DNA of 64,000 nucleotides from Thelephora terrestris (Eukaryota; Basidiomycota; Agaricomycetes; Thelephorales; Thelephoraceae), in NCBI GenBank assembly GCA_015956445.1, contig WIUZ02000013.1, positions 1,054,001 through 1,118,000 of the forward strand. The letters run 5' to 3'. Under the pieces are notes generated by a model, which was given only the letters and a program-made list of their open reading frames with translations, had not been told where the DNA came from and did no database searches. Shown one piece after another: positions 34,138 through 45,529 of this stretch; position 1 is the first letter of the stretch, and every line of letters starts with the position of its first letter. The position numbers and the translations under genes are program-made.

Positions 34138-35667
34138 ATGCATATCATCGACAAGGACCTAGGCCGCACCTCTGCTGTAAGCTTTCCAGATATCTTGTTG
34201 ACTATTTGCATTTGTTGACTCCGTCGTTTGATGTTTCTTCAGATGAGTCTGACCACGAACTCGCTTTCCCCCGCCACACAAAGCGATATCCTCGGAATCC
34301 TCCAACGAGAGCAGGATCGTGCGGTGGCACTCCTATCTTCGAGCCCATCGCTTGCCAGTCTCTTCGTTTCCTACGCCAACAGAGCTGCGGCCCTCGAGAC
34401 CACCACTCCTTCTACAGAGGCTGGGGAATGGGAAACACTCAAGAACACGATCTCCGCACTACAGGCTGAGATCGGCAAACTGAAGCCAGAGAACCTCTAT
34501 ATCACCGAAAGGCTTGAGGTAGCCAAGGCTTCATTGGAAGCGTCTCGTTGCCAGATCGCATCTCTCAAAGAAGCGAACGCAACTCAGGAACAGGATATTG
34601 ATTTCCTACGAATCGACCTTTTTAAGTCTCATGAAGAGTACGATAGGCTCGTGAAGGATTCAAGTGCGCAGGAGGATGCGCTTCGGAGCACGATCTCTGA
34701 GCTTGAGGTATGTTTAGCACATACCTGATTGTGGATCGAACGAACTGATTGGCGCGCGTCATCTTGGGAGGTTCAACGAGCAGAGTTGAACGAGACAATT
34801 GTCCAACAGCAACTCAAGATATCGAGACTGGAACACCAAATCTTCCGCGGTCTCTCCGACCTTCCCACTCCCACAAGGACGACGGAGTTCGCAGATATCC
34901 CCGAATGCCATATGACGGGCGACGAGACCGCGAAAGTCGATGAAGCTGGGGAACATACCGAGCAACTGGCAACAAAGGCATTCGGGCAAGGTGAGAGGGA
35001 GGCCGAGGAACGTGGAGAGCGCATAGAACGAGAAGCACGAGAGGCGAGAGAAGCTCAGGAACAAGCCGAGAAGGAAGCCAAAGAATGGGCGGAGAAGGCG
35101 GTGAGGGAATTTATGGATAATATTGCTGAGAGGAAAGCTAAGAGAAAAGCTGAGAGAAAAGCCGAGTGGAGGGCCAAAAAGGAAGCTAGAGAGCAAGCTA
35201 AGCGGGAGGTAAAAGAGAGGGCTGAAAGAGAGAAAGCCGAGCGGGAGGCAAGCAAACAAGCTGAGCGTGGTGCCAGAGAACGGGCTGAGCGAGACGGAAA
35301 GGAGAAAGTGGAGCAGGAGGAAGCTGAGAGGGGAGAGGAGGAGGAGATGGCGGAGAAGGGAGCTGAGGAAAAGGCTGATCGTGAGACAAAAGGCAAGAAA
35401 CTCTTCGCATCGACCCCGTCTACGTGGGGTTCGGCCATTAGGAAGGATGACAATCACCCGAGGAACCTCTCGCAGAAGGAGCAGAAGAACGAGTGGGCCA
35501 GCGCCTGGGATTTTGACTCTGTTGGGAAAAGAGGTGAAGCCTCTGGCTCGCCTCCAATTATCATCTCGTCCATCCCAGGTGGTGTCCTCGGCGGTGTCGG
35601 AAAGTTTGACTTTGTTGCTGACAGAGACTCACCTGGTAGTGCTGAGCTCGCAAGAGCAACTTGGTAG
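34138..35667 (+). CDS. Coiled-coil protein CC3 with ER/K-type single-helix insert
   Basis: Three exons (34138-34176, 34243-34707, 34771-35667) give 466 residues with phases closing. Exon 1 is shorter (MHIIDKDLGRTSA). Exon 2 carries the family signature DILGILQREQDRAVALLSSS and a coiled coil. The third exon differs from CC1/CC2. About residues 235-380 are almost purely Glu, Arg, Lys and Ala (for example EREAREAREAQEQAEKEAKE), typical of a stable single alpha helix. Then SPPIIISSIPGGVLG restores the family motif and the protein stops soon after. The long C-terminal tail of CC1 is absent. Function unknown. Confidence 0.75.
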
Positions 35668-36320
35668 TGGCGCGACGAAGGGAAAGAGATAGGTGTTGTA
35701 CATGCCTACATCCGATGACGAGTGTCACAGTGTGGGAGTGTTTTGTGTATTTTTACAGGTGTACAGTCGCTATGCTAAGACTGCGCCCCAAATCTTGGTT
35801 TACCCTTTAATGGTTCTGGCATCGTTGTCTGCTGGTTCGTTTGTTAGCCTCCAGCAGCTAATTTACTTCTTTTGATTTTGGTCTTGAGTGGCAGTGGCGA
35901 GTCCCAAGCCAACGGTCCCGTGTGGTTTGCAGTTCTCCTCAGAGATCGTCCCGAAAGAGATCTCCTACTAGCGATGGGTCGCATCCCAAAAGTAGTGTTC
36001 TTGATGCGATGCAGACTCATGTGGATGTGGCTCGGGTTGGCGATAAGTGCATCGAGCAGACATTGTCACCACCTGTGCTCGAGGGGGAGACCTCTTTCTG
36101 TGGTGGATGTGACAGGTCCTGGTGTGACATGGTGTGACCCACTCTCTGGGTTCAAAGTCCGCCGCGGATATCACCGAATGACGACCTTCAGCCAAAGGGT
36201 CGAATTCAGGACACAAAGTGCTTGCAAAGTGCCGACAAAGAGCTCATCTTGACATCCGTGTTCACGCGTCGCTCCCAAATGGTCTCAGGTACCTCGGAAA
36301 CGCAGCAGCTCACATCCGCG
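35668..36320. other. Spacer after CC3
   Basis: About 650 bases with no recognisable gene. The part 36000-36200 weakly resembles 43200-43330, which lies before F-box B5. Shared flanks of family B copies would explain this. Confidence 0.35.
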
Positions 36321-37510
36321 AGAGTCCGCACGGCCACTGTTCTCACAAGAAATCATCGATGAACAATTGTGGATAACCTCGTCCCCCCTGATGGGCGGTT
36401 CAAGCAGTGGCTTCGATCCTGTTCACTGGTGTCGAAATCGTGAGTTGCACCATGTCGGCGGCACCTTTTCCGCGCTGTTGTACTTGACGGAAGGGGTGTG
36501 GCTCAATGGCTCGAGACATCTCCGGTGCCAGAGCAGAGTCCCGCCTACCACGTGAGGGATCTATGTCCATCGCTTTTGGACGATTACTGTGATCCTGAGT
36601 AATTGTTCAAGCGCACCCAGGGGTTTACGAATGTGAAGAAGGTGTCTGTGTGGGGACGTGGGGGTGGGGAAAGACCAGCGTGGATACCTTCGTTCAGGAG
36701 GTTACCGCAGTCTGTGACCACTTTAGCCGTCGGTGGAAACACAGCCACTCTCTTGCAGATCTGATGGTACAGCTAACTTGGACGATTTGTTGCTGTCGGG
36801 ACCTCTTGTTATCATGGACAGGGAGAGGTTGCGGGGGATGGGGACAGTTCTGAGGGGACATTAGGTGGACAATTGCGACTCCACGGCATTTATGCGGGTC
36901 TCGTGAGCATGCTGCTCAAAACCCAAACTGGGTTGCACTTCACCGAGGCGTGCATCGGTAGTGTGGACAAGCGTCTCCTCCCAGTCGTGAGACTCACGGG
37001 AGCTTTTGGCGACAACCCCATCAATCTGACTTGCATGGCTAACGAGCATGGCGAACCCGCCATTTCTTGATTCTAGCCCACGAAGCGCTTGACCAAGAGC
37101 TTTTCTCCTGGTCGTTCGATTTTGCGAAGCTGCCAAACCTCAGGCGGGTGGAGCTTTTGGCCTATTGGTCCTCTGGAGGTATACTTTGGATTCCTAAAGC
37201 CCTTTAGACAATCAAACCTGCCATCTCACCACGTATATCCGCTATCGAAATCGACCTGACCCCATGGCTTATCCCCTAGAGACTCGCGGGAACGGTTGTT
37301 CAGCGAGCTTCAGCTCACCGAAAACGAAGTCACCCGGCTAAAAAGTCATTTTGCGGGAGTGGTGAATTTGACCGTCAATTTGGAGTATTGGTGGGCGTAC
37401 TCCACTCCAATCTTCGGCGCGCTTTTTTCCAAGGACCGTCCTGCTACTTTGTACAGCATCAAGTTGCTTATCCCGAGGGAGTACTCCGTGTCGATACATA
37501 TGTAACTGTC
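36321..37510 (+). pseudogene. F-box/LRR family B pseudogene
   Basis: Decayed copy of the gene just downstream. It retains pieces such as RSCSLVSKS, APCRRHLFRAVV, SPVPEQSPAYHVRDL, RRLPQSVTTLAVGG, TGLHFTEACIGSVDKRLLPV, SWSFDFAKLPNLRRVELLAY and GGILWIPKAL, separated by several stops and frame changes. All pieces lie in the order of family B members, so one former gene is present. The upstream F-box start is no longer readable. Confidence 0.75.
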
Positions 37511-37734
37511 GTGCTCCTCATTTTTGCATATTTCAAGTTGCGTTCATCCTCTAACATAGTTCGTAAGTAGTGAACGAGTCCTAAGACCGAAAATGAAACA
37601 TCCTGCGGTCTCAATTTCTTTTCTGGCGGGATGTAAATGCGATTCCCACGCATGATGCCCAGTACGCAATACCAGATGAACACGTTGAAACGGCGCCGAG
37701 CGCTCATCCACCCACTTACGCACCACTCTCCCCA

Positions 37735-38980
37735 ATGGACTCGGAAACCTTGGAGGCGAAACAGTCCACCTCCGTAGAAATCCGCCCAGCGGAGACTTCC
37801 GGAATTCCACACGATATAGTTGACGAAATTCTGGACCACCTTAACCCCGACTCAGACTTCAAACTCTCCCTCCTAAACTGTTCCCTCATATCGAAGTCAT
37901 GGGTCGTACCGTGTCGGCAGCGTCTCTTCCATAACATCGCTTTGAATGGGGGGGATATGGCTGGTTGGCTCAAGTCTTTCCCGGAGCCGGAACGGAGTCC
38001 CGCTCACTTCGTCAGAGAGTTAACCCTCTCGCTCGGAGGGCGTCACTCTGCCCCGGAGGAGTTTTTCAGACATACTCCATGGTTTAAAAACGTGAAGAAG
38101 TTGACAGTGTTGGGCAATCAAGGGCTCCAGCCTGTGTGGATACCTCCGTTTGGGAGGCTGCCACAGTCTGTGACTTCTTTGACCATCAATACGGATATTG
38201 CCACCCTTTTGGAAATCCGGGACCTTATGGCGCAGCTACCAAACCTAAACGACTTTGCGCTATCGGGATCTATTCACGGGATGGACGGCGATGGATTGCT
38301 GGGAATCGGGACAGTACTGAAGGGGGAGTTTGGTGGACAATTGCGACTCCTCCGACTCAAAAGACACGCCGACCCGGAAGTCATGAACATGCTACTCGAA
38401 GTGCCAACTGGGTTGCACTTCACTGAGGTGTACATCCTCACTGTATACGATTGTCTCCCCTCGACTGTGAGGCTCGCGGAAGCATGTGGCAAGAACCTCG
38501 TCAAGTTCACTTATTCAATTGATGAGCACGGTAAATCCATCCCTATTTCAGCCGGATCTTGCACGCGGAACGCTGACATGCCACCATATCTCGCACTAGG
38601 CGATAAAGATGTCTTCGATCGGTCCTTCGACTTCACCAAGTTGCCAAATCTCCAGGAAGTCAAGTTTAACGTCAATTGGACCGCCGGAGGACTCCTTTGG
38701 ATATCCGTGGCCCTTTCGACAATAAACCCCGCTACATCACCGCACCTGTACACCCTCCAGCTCAAACTCGGTGGCCGGTTTCTGCGGTATATTCCTGAAG
38801 ACCGGAGGGAGCGATTGACAGACGATCTTCGACTCATCGATGAAGAAGTTGCCCGAATCGAACATGAATTCATGGGAGCGCTGGAGTTGACCGTGGCCCA
38901 GTATCCTGGGTTTAGGGTGCGTGACCTCGCTTTCGATTTTCATCCATCCCTTACAGATCTTTCAGCATGATGCCGGTTAA
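37735..38980 (+). CDS. F-box/leucine-rich protein, family B, copy B2
   Basis: Exons 37735-38530, 38600-38916 and 38957-38980, about 378 residues. F-box at about 22-65 (IPHDIVDEILDHLNPDSDFK, LLNCSLISKSWVVPCRQRLF). Leucine-rich repeats follow (LPQSVTSLTINTDI, LMAQLPNLNDFALSG, TGLHFTEVYI). A conserved FDFTKLPNLQEVKF block comes after the first intron. That intron is 69 bases and has no stop, so it can be read through, but its GTAAATCC...CACTAG ends match introns of B3 and B4. The final exon adds IFQHDAG, as in B5 (VFQH). Probable SCF substrate adaptor. Confidence 0.75.
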
Positions 38981-39432
38981 CACGGAACCTGTGGAAATCA
39001 TTCTCATTGTCTCGTTCGGTTGATAAATGGAACCCCGTCGTATCGCCAAATCGTGGATTTCGCTGATTGGCTCACTTGAGCGGCGATTCCAGGGCGCCCA
39101 AAAATCCCGCTCCCTTCCAACATTCGCAGACAGCATCTTCTCGCCGCTCCGTCAGTAGTCTGGGTCTCAGAACGTATTGTCTGGTACTATACTGTTCTGT
39201 TTGTAACACACTGCAGGATCCCAAACCCATCGCATTATCACGTAGTCTCACGTAGTGTACACATTGCTCGCCCTCATTTTCAACACGTGGTGTCCACGTG
39301 TTTTATGGCACTTGAACCAGGGTCGTAGGCGGAGGGGACAACGTCCGGGTTAGTTTTCCCGCCCTTTGAAGTGACTTTCGCTTCCTCCCCCCATTCCTCA
39401 TCTGTACCCTCTCGATCACATTGCTAGGTCCT
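38981..39432. promoter_or_regulatory. B2-B3 intergenic region
   Basis: 450 bases containing the B3 promoter. Similar text recurs before B4 (41040-41520): CACGTGGTGTCCACGTG-like blocks and ACTTGAACCxGGGT. The two promoters therefore share descent. The nested CACGTG motifs at 39283-39300 could bind bHLH factors. Confidence 0.4.
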
Positions 39433-40659
39433 ATGTTTCTCGCTCCCTACATCGCCTGGAGCCTTTCTCCAATAGGTTCGGATTCATCGGAGGCGCAACA
39501 ACCCATCTCTGTATCAGCCAAGGCGGCCACCATCCCTGCGATCCCACAAGAAATCATCTACGAAATCGTTGATCATCTCGTCACCGATGCATATTTCAGA
39601 CCCATCCTCCGATCTTGCGCCCTTGTATCCAGGTTGTGGGTCATACCATGTCAGCGGCACCTCTTCCATACCGTTTTCTTCAGCCTCAGGGACACGTCCA
39701 AGTGGCTTGAGGTGTTCCCGGTTCCGGAGCAGAGCCCTGCCCACCATGTCAAGTATTTACACCTCTCGCTCGAAGGGAATTACTACGCTCCTCATGAGTT
39801 TTTTCAACGCATTCAGTCGTTCCCTAACGTGGAGGGAATCACCATGTCGGGTGACGGAGGCCCAGGCCAGTCGTGGTGGATGCCTTCGTCTGGGAGGTTA
39901 CCGCGGTCGGCGACTTCTTTGACTATAACCAGAGGCAAGATCACTCTCTTGAAGATCCGGAACGTCATGGCGCAGCTACCCAACCTGGACAGTTTGACGA
40001 TATCCGGGTCCCTTCGTGCAATGGATAGGAAGAAGTTACAGGGTATCGGAAAAGTTTTGAAGGGGAAGTTCTGCGGGCGGTTGCAGCTGAAAAGGCTCAG
40101 CAAAAACACTGACGCGGATATAGCGAACATGCTTCTCGAGATTCCAACTGGGTTATACTTTACCGAGATGGATATTCACGGCACCTACTATTGCCTCCTC
40201 TCAACCGCGAAGCTCGTAGAAGCATGCGCCCAGACTCTCGAGAAGCTGTCGTACGCTGTCAACGAGTACGGTAAATCCACTCCCCTTTCCTCACTCGCAC
40301 GATTGATATTGACGCTGACGCCACCTCTCGGGCTAGATGGCCTTGGGGCTCATGGCAAGTCTCTGAGCTTCGAGAAGTTGCCCAATCTCAGGGACATGAG
40401 GCTTACCGTTCATTGGACCGCTGGAGATCTACTTTGGGTTTCTACAGCTCTTGGGACAATCAAGCCCATCACCTCACCGCGGCTATCCACAATCCGGCTC
40501 AAGTTCATTGGACACGGTCTACCGTACATCCCATTCCACTTGCGGGGGCGGTTAATCCATGACCTTAAACTGATCGATGAAAGCATCGCCCGGATCGAAC
40601 ATGAATTTGCGGGGGTCGTAGACGTGACCATTATTGGGTATCCAGGGTTTGAGATCTAG
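39433..40659 (+). CDS. F-box/leucine-rich protein, family B, copy B3
   Basis: Exons 39433-40270 and 40337-40659, about 386 residues. It starts at the ATG of MFLAPYIAWSLSP; the codon further up is TTG. F-box at about 36-80 (IPQEIIYEIVDHLVTDAYF, LRSCALVSRLWVIPCQRHLF). The body has LHLSLEGNYYAPHEFF, RLPRSATSLTITRGKITLLK, RNVMAQLPNLDSLTISGSLR and TGLYFTEMDI. The 66-base intron has no stop and keeps the frame. The protein ends YPGFEI and lacks the last small exon of B2, B4 and B5. Confidence 0.75.
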   Translation: MFLAPYIAWSLSPIGSDSSEAQQPISVSAKAATIPAIPQEIIYEIVDHLVTDAYFRPILRSCALVSRLWVIPCQRHLFHTVFFSLRDTSKWLEVFPVPEQSPAHHVKYLHLSLEGNYYAPHEFFQRIQSFPNVEGITMSGDGGPGQSWWMPSSGRLPRSATSLTITRGKITLLKIRNVMAQLPNLDSLTISGSLRAMDRKKLQGIGKVLKGKFCGRLQLKRLSKNTDADIANMLLEIPTGLYFTEMDIHGTYYCLLSTAKLVEACAQTLEKLSYAVNEYGKSTPLSSLARLILTLTPPLGLDGLGAHGKSLSFEKLPNLRDMRLTVHWTAGDLLWVSTALGTIKPITSPRLSTIRLKFIGHGLPYIPFHLRGRLIHDLKLIDESIARIEHEFAGVVDVTIIGYPGFEI

Positions 40660-40679
40660 GCACCTAGATCGCGTAATAG

Positions 40680-41010
40680 GTGGTTATGAGGTCCTTGGAC
40701 GGTCCTTTGACCTTACAAGTTATCAAACAAAAAGTGAAGCCTAACGTCAATTGGGTTGCCGAAGGTTTACTTTGGATCCTTACAGCTCCCCACAATGAAA
40801 CCCGCCACCTTACCGCGCTTGTCCATTTCTGCGCTACGTCCCCGAAGACCTGAGGAAACAGTTGAAGCAGCGACCTTGGACTCGTCGCCAGAATCGAATG
40901 CGAACTCGTGGGAGCAGTGAACTTCACCACGAGTCAGCATCCAGGGTTTAGGGTGAGTGGTCTCGACTTAGATTCCCATTCGTCCCTCACAGGACTTTCA
41001 GCATGACGTC
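40680..41010 (+). pseudogene. 3' fragment of a family B F-box gene
   Basis: Contains GRSFDLTSYQT, LRYVPEDLRKQLKQ, an ARIECELVG-like stretch and a VSQHPGFR-like end, matching the last third of B2. Stops interrupt it and no F-box is present. It follows B3 immediately. Confidence 0.6.
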
Positions 41011-41523
41011 GTTGAATACGGTACCTGTGAATATTATTCTCATGTTCACGTTCGATTTGTCAGTATCCGACCGCGTTGTACCGTCCAGTCGTGGGTGTCG
41101 CTGATCGGTTCATCGGGCTCTGGTTCTAGGGCGTCGAAGATTTCGCTGCTCCTCTGATATTCGTAACGGACGGATGGCACCCCGCCGGCTCTCCGTCAAT
41201 ATTGGGCTCTGAGAACTCTCGAGATGTTCGGGCTGGCACCGCATTGCTTCATTTGTAGCACACCCTCAAGGTTTTCAAACTCGTCGTGTCATCACGTAGC
41301 GTACACGTTGTTATTAGGCTCGTGTTCGCAGCCCGGTGCCCACGAGTTCTAGGGTACTTGAACCGGGGTTGTAGGTGGGGATGGGGGGGATGCCCAATTT
41401 CCCGTCTAGGTCAGCCCGAAGTTAGCCTCCTCGCCGTTTAAAGTATTTCTCATCGACACCTTCTGTGCTCTCTAGATCATATATCCGATAGCATCCGGGG
41501 CCCTCGATTCGAAGCTACTTCCT
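41011..41523. promoter_or_regulatory. B4 upstream region
   Basis: Related to the B3 upstream region (see 38981-39432). No coding content. Confidence 0.4.
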
Positions 41524-42925
41524 ATGTTTCTCAATCGCTACCTGAACTGGCTCTTCAGTAGCCACCCACTTCTCACTCACCACTTAATCTGGTTGCCCCG
41601 AAGCCACCCACACCATGCTCCCTCAATAGGTTCGGAAGCCTCGGAAGCACAAAAACTCACCCCTACAGAAGACAATACGGCCGTCGTCCCCGTGATTTCA
41701 CAAGATGTCATTTACGAGATCGTCGACCATCTCGTCACCGATGCATACTTCAAGCCCACCCTCCTATCTTGCTCCCTTATATCTAAATCATGGATCACAC
41801 CATGCCAACGGTACCTCTTCCAAACTCTCTCCTTCAGCCTGAGGGATACGTTCAGATGGCTCGAGGTGTTCCCGGTTCCGGAGCAAAGCCCTGCCCACCA
41901 TGTCAAATACTTAAGCCTCTCGCTCGAAGGGAGTTACTTTGTTCCTGACGAGTTTTTCGAACGTATCCAGCTGTTTATCAATCTAAAGGAAATCGTTTTG
42001 TTGGGCGAAGGGAGCCAAGGCCAGTCGTGGTGGATACCTTCGTCTGCGATGTTACCGCAGTCTGTGACTTCTTTGACCATAATCAGAGGCAATCTCTCTC
42101 TCTCGGAGATACGGAACGTTATGGCACAGCTACCTAACCTGAACGATCTGACACTATCTGTGTCTTTTCGCACGAGGAATGGATTGCAGGGGTTTGGAAG
42201 AAACTTGAAGGGGAAATTTGGCGGACGATTGCAGCTTCACAGGCTCAGGATGGGCCCTGACGCGGATATCGCAAACATGTTACTCGAGATCCCAACCGGT
42301 TTACACTTTACCGAGATAGTCATCGAGGGCACTTCCTGGTGCCTCCTCTCGACCGTGAAGCTTGCACAAGTATGTAGCAAGACTCTCGTGAAGCTGTCGT
42401 ATACGGTCGACAACTACGGTAAATCTTGCCCTTTCCCTCATCCCACTGGGTCTTGCACGCGGACCTTTAACGCTGATGCCACATCTCGCACTAGGTAGTT
42501 TTGAGGCTCCCAGGCGATCCTTCGACTTTGCGCAGTTGCCAAACCTCAAGGAGATGAATTTTGCTGTAAAATGGCTCACCGGGGACCTACTTTGGATCCC
42601 TACAGCTCTTTCAACGATAAAACCCGTCACCTCGCCACATTTATCATCAATCCGACTCAGCTTCAGTGGCCGAGATCTACAGGAAATCCCCCCACACCCG
42701 CGGGAGCGCCTGATCAACGAACTTACAGTTATCGGTGAAGACGCTGCCCGGATCGAGCGCGAATTTGCGGGGATCCTGGATTTGACCGTGGTTTGGTACC
42801 CAGGGTTCGAGGTTGGTGGTTTCGGTCTCAGCCAAACCCTTTTCTCACAGATTTTCAGCATTGAAGTTCGTGCGGGGCCTGTGGAACGTCCTCCTCATTT
42901 TGGCTTGTGCGATTGTTCAGTGTAG
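41524..42925 (+). CDS. F-box/leucine-rich protein, family B, copy B4
   Basis: Exons 41524-42418, 42495-42811 and 42851-42925 give 428 residues with all phases closing. It starts MFLNRYLNWLFSSHPLLTHH. The N-terminus is hydrophobic and shared in pattern with B3 and B5 (MF--YL-W-F). F-box at about 60-105 (ISQDVIYEIVDHLVTDAYFK, LLSCSLISKSWITPCQRYLF). Leucine-rich body as in B3. Here the first intron is essential, since the unspliced frame stops at the acceptor. This confirms the conserved GTAAATC...CACTAG intron for the whole family. The C-terminal exon is longer than in the sisters. Confidence 0.85.
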
Positions 42926-43961
42926 GAAGTTGCTGGGTTGTTTATCCATGCACGCGACTGATTAGTTCACCCAGTACACATGCAGGATGGCCACGGCTGC
43001 GATTTACAGCATTAAGCGATGCAAATGGTGTATTTTAACCTGCGAGAATAAATTGACCGCGTGATGATTAATGATTATGGGGCAGGCCTTGTTTTGACGA
43101 CGCCCACACCTCCAACGGTACTCCTGTCCAAGCTCGTTTCTTGTCTCCGCAGGAAATCACGCTTAGTTGTACTGAGTACGATCCATTACAGAGACACATA
43201 GCGATGAAAGCTGCTAGTCATACCGGATGGCAGATATTGTCACAAACCTCACCAGGGGCTGTAAGCCCGTCGTGCAAAATGAGCAACCGTTCACTTTCAG
43301 ACATGGCTTTCAGCCAAAAACCCGAACCAAAAGCACCGACATCGGACTTCCGTGGTGACTTCCAAGTTGGTGGCAAAATTGAATCTGAATCTATGGAGAG
43401 TGTCGCGATCAAGAGCCGCGAGCTTTCTGGCTAGGAACGCCCCTTCAAACCCATAGCTTTAGAGAGGTGGTGTCTGTGTGGGAATGAGTTACCGATGTTC
43501 AAGTGATTGAAAGAGCGTTCGCTGAATCGCAAAGAGACTCTCCTGATCCGCAAGCGTCATCGTCATCGTGATCCCCTGGAATTAGTATTGACCAGGACTC
43601 CTCACCACCGTGCTCACCGCTACCACTGTAAAACCTACCACAGCTCATCCACCTCCGTCGAAATCGACATGATTCAGGCCTCAGATGCGGCCTTCTGTAG
43701 TTTCCCTTTTCCAACTCGATGTCATCTCATCTCATTTCCGTGAACGATGAATGCTTTCTTGGTTAGGCGAGCCCCACGCACAATACGACGTATCTGGGGG
43801 AAGGAAAACGCACGACCTGGATTGTATTGAAACATGGAAGCGCTCGAGTCCACATTGCGACCACGTGTTGACGATTCGTAAACTAGAGAGAACTCTGTCC
43901 CTCGGTTCTCTCTGCCACTCTGACCTCTCGCCGCCAAAGCCATCGCGTTCGATTCTTCCTC
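42926..43961. other. B4-B5 spacer
   Basis: About 1 kb. 43200-43330 weakly resembles 36000-36200. A 97-codon open frame at 43141 shows no domain. I see no gene. Confidence 0.4.
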
Positions 43962-45271
43962 ATGTTTCCCACCCACTACCTAGACTGGATCTTCGGCACT
44001 CATCCACACCGTGACCAGGCTCTCCCAACGGATTCGGAAACTTCGGAGGCAGAAGAGCCCACTTGTACGGAAACAGAGGAACTTTGCGTCCCCGCAATTC
44101 CACAGGACATGGTCCACGAGATTCTAGACCACCTTGTCGCCGATCCTGGTTTTAGACCCTCCCTGCGATCTTGTTCCCTCGTATCCAAATCGTGGGTCAC
44201 GCCGTGCCGGCAGCGGCTCTTCCACACGATCTCCTTCAGGTCTGCGGATACGTTTCAATGGATCATGACGTTCCCCGTACCAGAGCGAAGTCCCGCACAC
44301 CACGCCAGAGAATTAAACCTCTTGCTCGAAGGATATTCTTACGTCCCTCACGAGTTTTTCAAACGCATCCAGTCGTTCACGAACGTGAAGACGGTGACGA
44401 TGTCGGGCGGGAGAGATAAAGACTGGTGGCGGATATACTCATCTGGGGGGTTACCGCAGTCTGTGACCTCATTGACTATCGAGTACGCAAGCTCGACCGC
44501 CCTCTTGCAAATTTGGAACATCATGCTGCGGCTACCCAACTTGAACAACTTTTCGTTATCTGGGCCTCTTCGCACGGTGGAGCCGCAGGGTGTCGGTATG
44601 GGGAGAATTCTGGGGGGGGGGGGAAATTCCGCGGGCGTTTGCAGCTCTACGAACTCGAGAGGTGCTACACGAGTGTCGTGAACACGTTACTCGAAGTTCC
44701 AACTGGGCTGCGTTTTACCGAGTTGGATATTCGTGCCTCGCACAAGTACTTCCTCTCCACTGTGAGCCTCGCGGAGGCCTGTGGAGAGTCCCTCATGAGG
44801 TTGTCTTACACGGTCATTGACTACGGTAAATGCCAATCTTTCTCCTTGCCCAGCTGGATCTTGCATTCGAACACTGACACTGGTGACATATCCAGAAAGA
44901 GTTCAATGGGAGGACCTTGACCGGACCTTTGACTTTGTGCAATTTCCAAACCTCAGGGAAGCGAGGTTCAAGGTCCATTGGGCAGACGGAAGTCTACTTT
45001 GGATCCACAAAGCCCTGTCAACGATCAAACCCGACACATCGCGCTTTCATGCTCTCCAACTTGACCTTTCGACTCTGTCGCCGCCGCGCCTCGACAGCAC
45101 ATCCCAGGAAATCTCAGTCAGTGAACTTCGACTTATCACCGCAGAAGTCGCTCTGATCGAGCGTGAATTCGCGGGAGCGGTGGGTTTGACCGTGAATCTT
45201 CCCCCGTGGTTTGAGGTGGGTGGGTCTCAGGTTCAGACTCTATTTGATTTTCACAGGTTTTTCAGCATTAA
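43962..45271 (+). pseudogene. F-box/leucine-rich protein, family B, copy B5, frame broken at a G12 tract
   Basis: Exons 43962-44825, 44896-45215 and 45257-45271 follow the family exactly, starting MFPTHYLDWIFGTHPHRDQA with F-box IPQDMVHEILDHLVADPGFR. At 44612-44623 a run of 12 G residues puts the frame off by one. The family continues after it as FRGRLQLYELERC and TGLRFTELDI. Everything else, including both splice junctions and the VFQH end, is well kept. The break could be a very recent mutation, a length-variable tract, or a sequencing error in the homopolymer. With a different tract length the product would be about 398 residues. Confidence 0.65.
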
Positions 45272-45529
45272 TGTCATTTCGATTTTTTGGATCCATGGAC
45301 ATCCTTCTCATCCAGCCCGTCCGAGTGGCCATTACGGGGTAGCTCTGGATCGTCCGGTCGAGTGTACCGCCAACCGATTCACTTGGACGCTTATCCCAGG
45401 ATGTCGAACACTTTACTCCTCTTCCGACGTAGTAGACGACCAGCGACTGCTCGCGCCTCCCATTCGTGGCCGAAGCGCGTCAACCTCCAGGTTATCGGAC
45501 ATCCTACCGCCTAATGTACAAGCAGTAAG

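Larger units (their letters stand above)
26400..35690 (+). repeat. Tandem array of three CC units (about 3.2-3.5 kb each)
   Basis: Units begin around 26400, 30240 and 33240. Each holds the degraded upstream block and a CC gene. Start codons are spaced 3537 and 3161 bases apart. Exon 1-2 identity is high and the tails diverge. Confidence 0.65.

Noticed and set aside
34759-35457. 232-codon reverse frame rich in Leu/Ser/Phe under CC3
   Set aside because: Shadow of the Glu/Arg/Lys/Ala-coding repeat on the + strand. It has no start context or domain.
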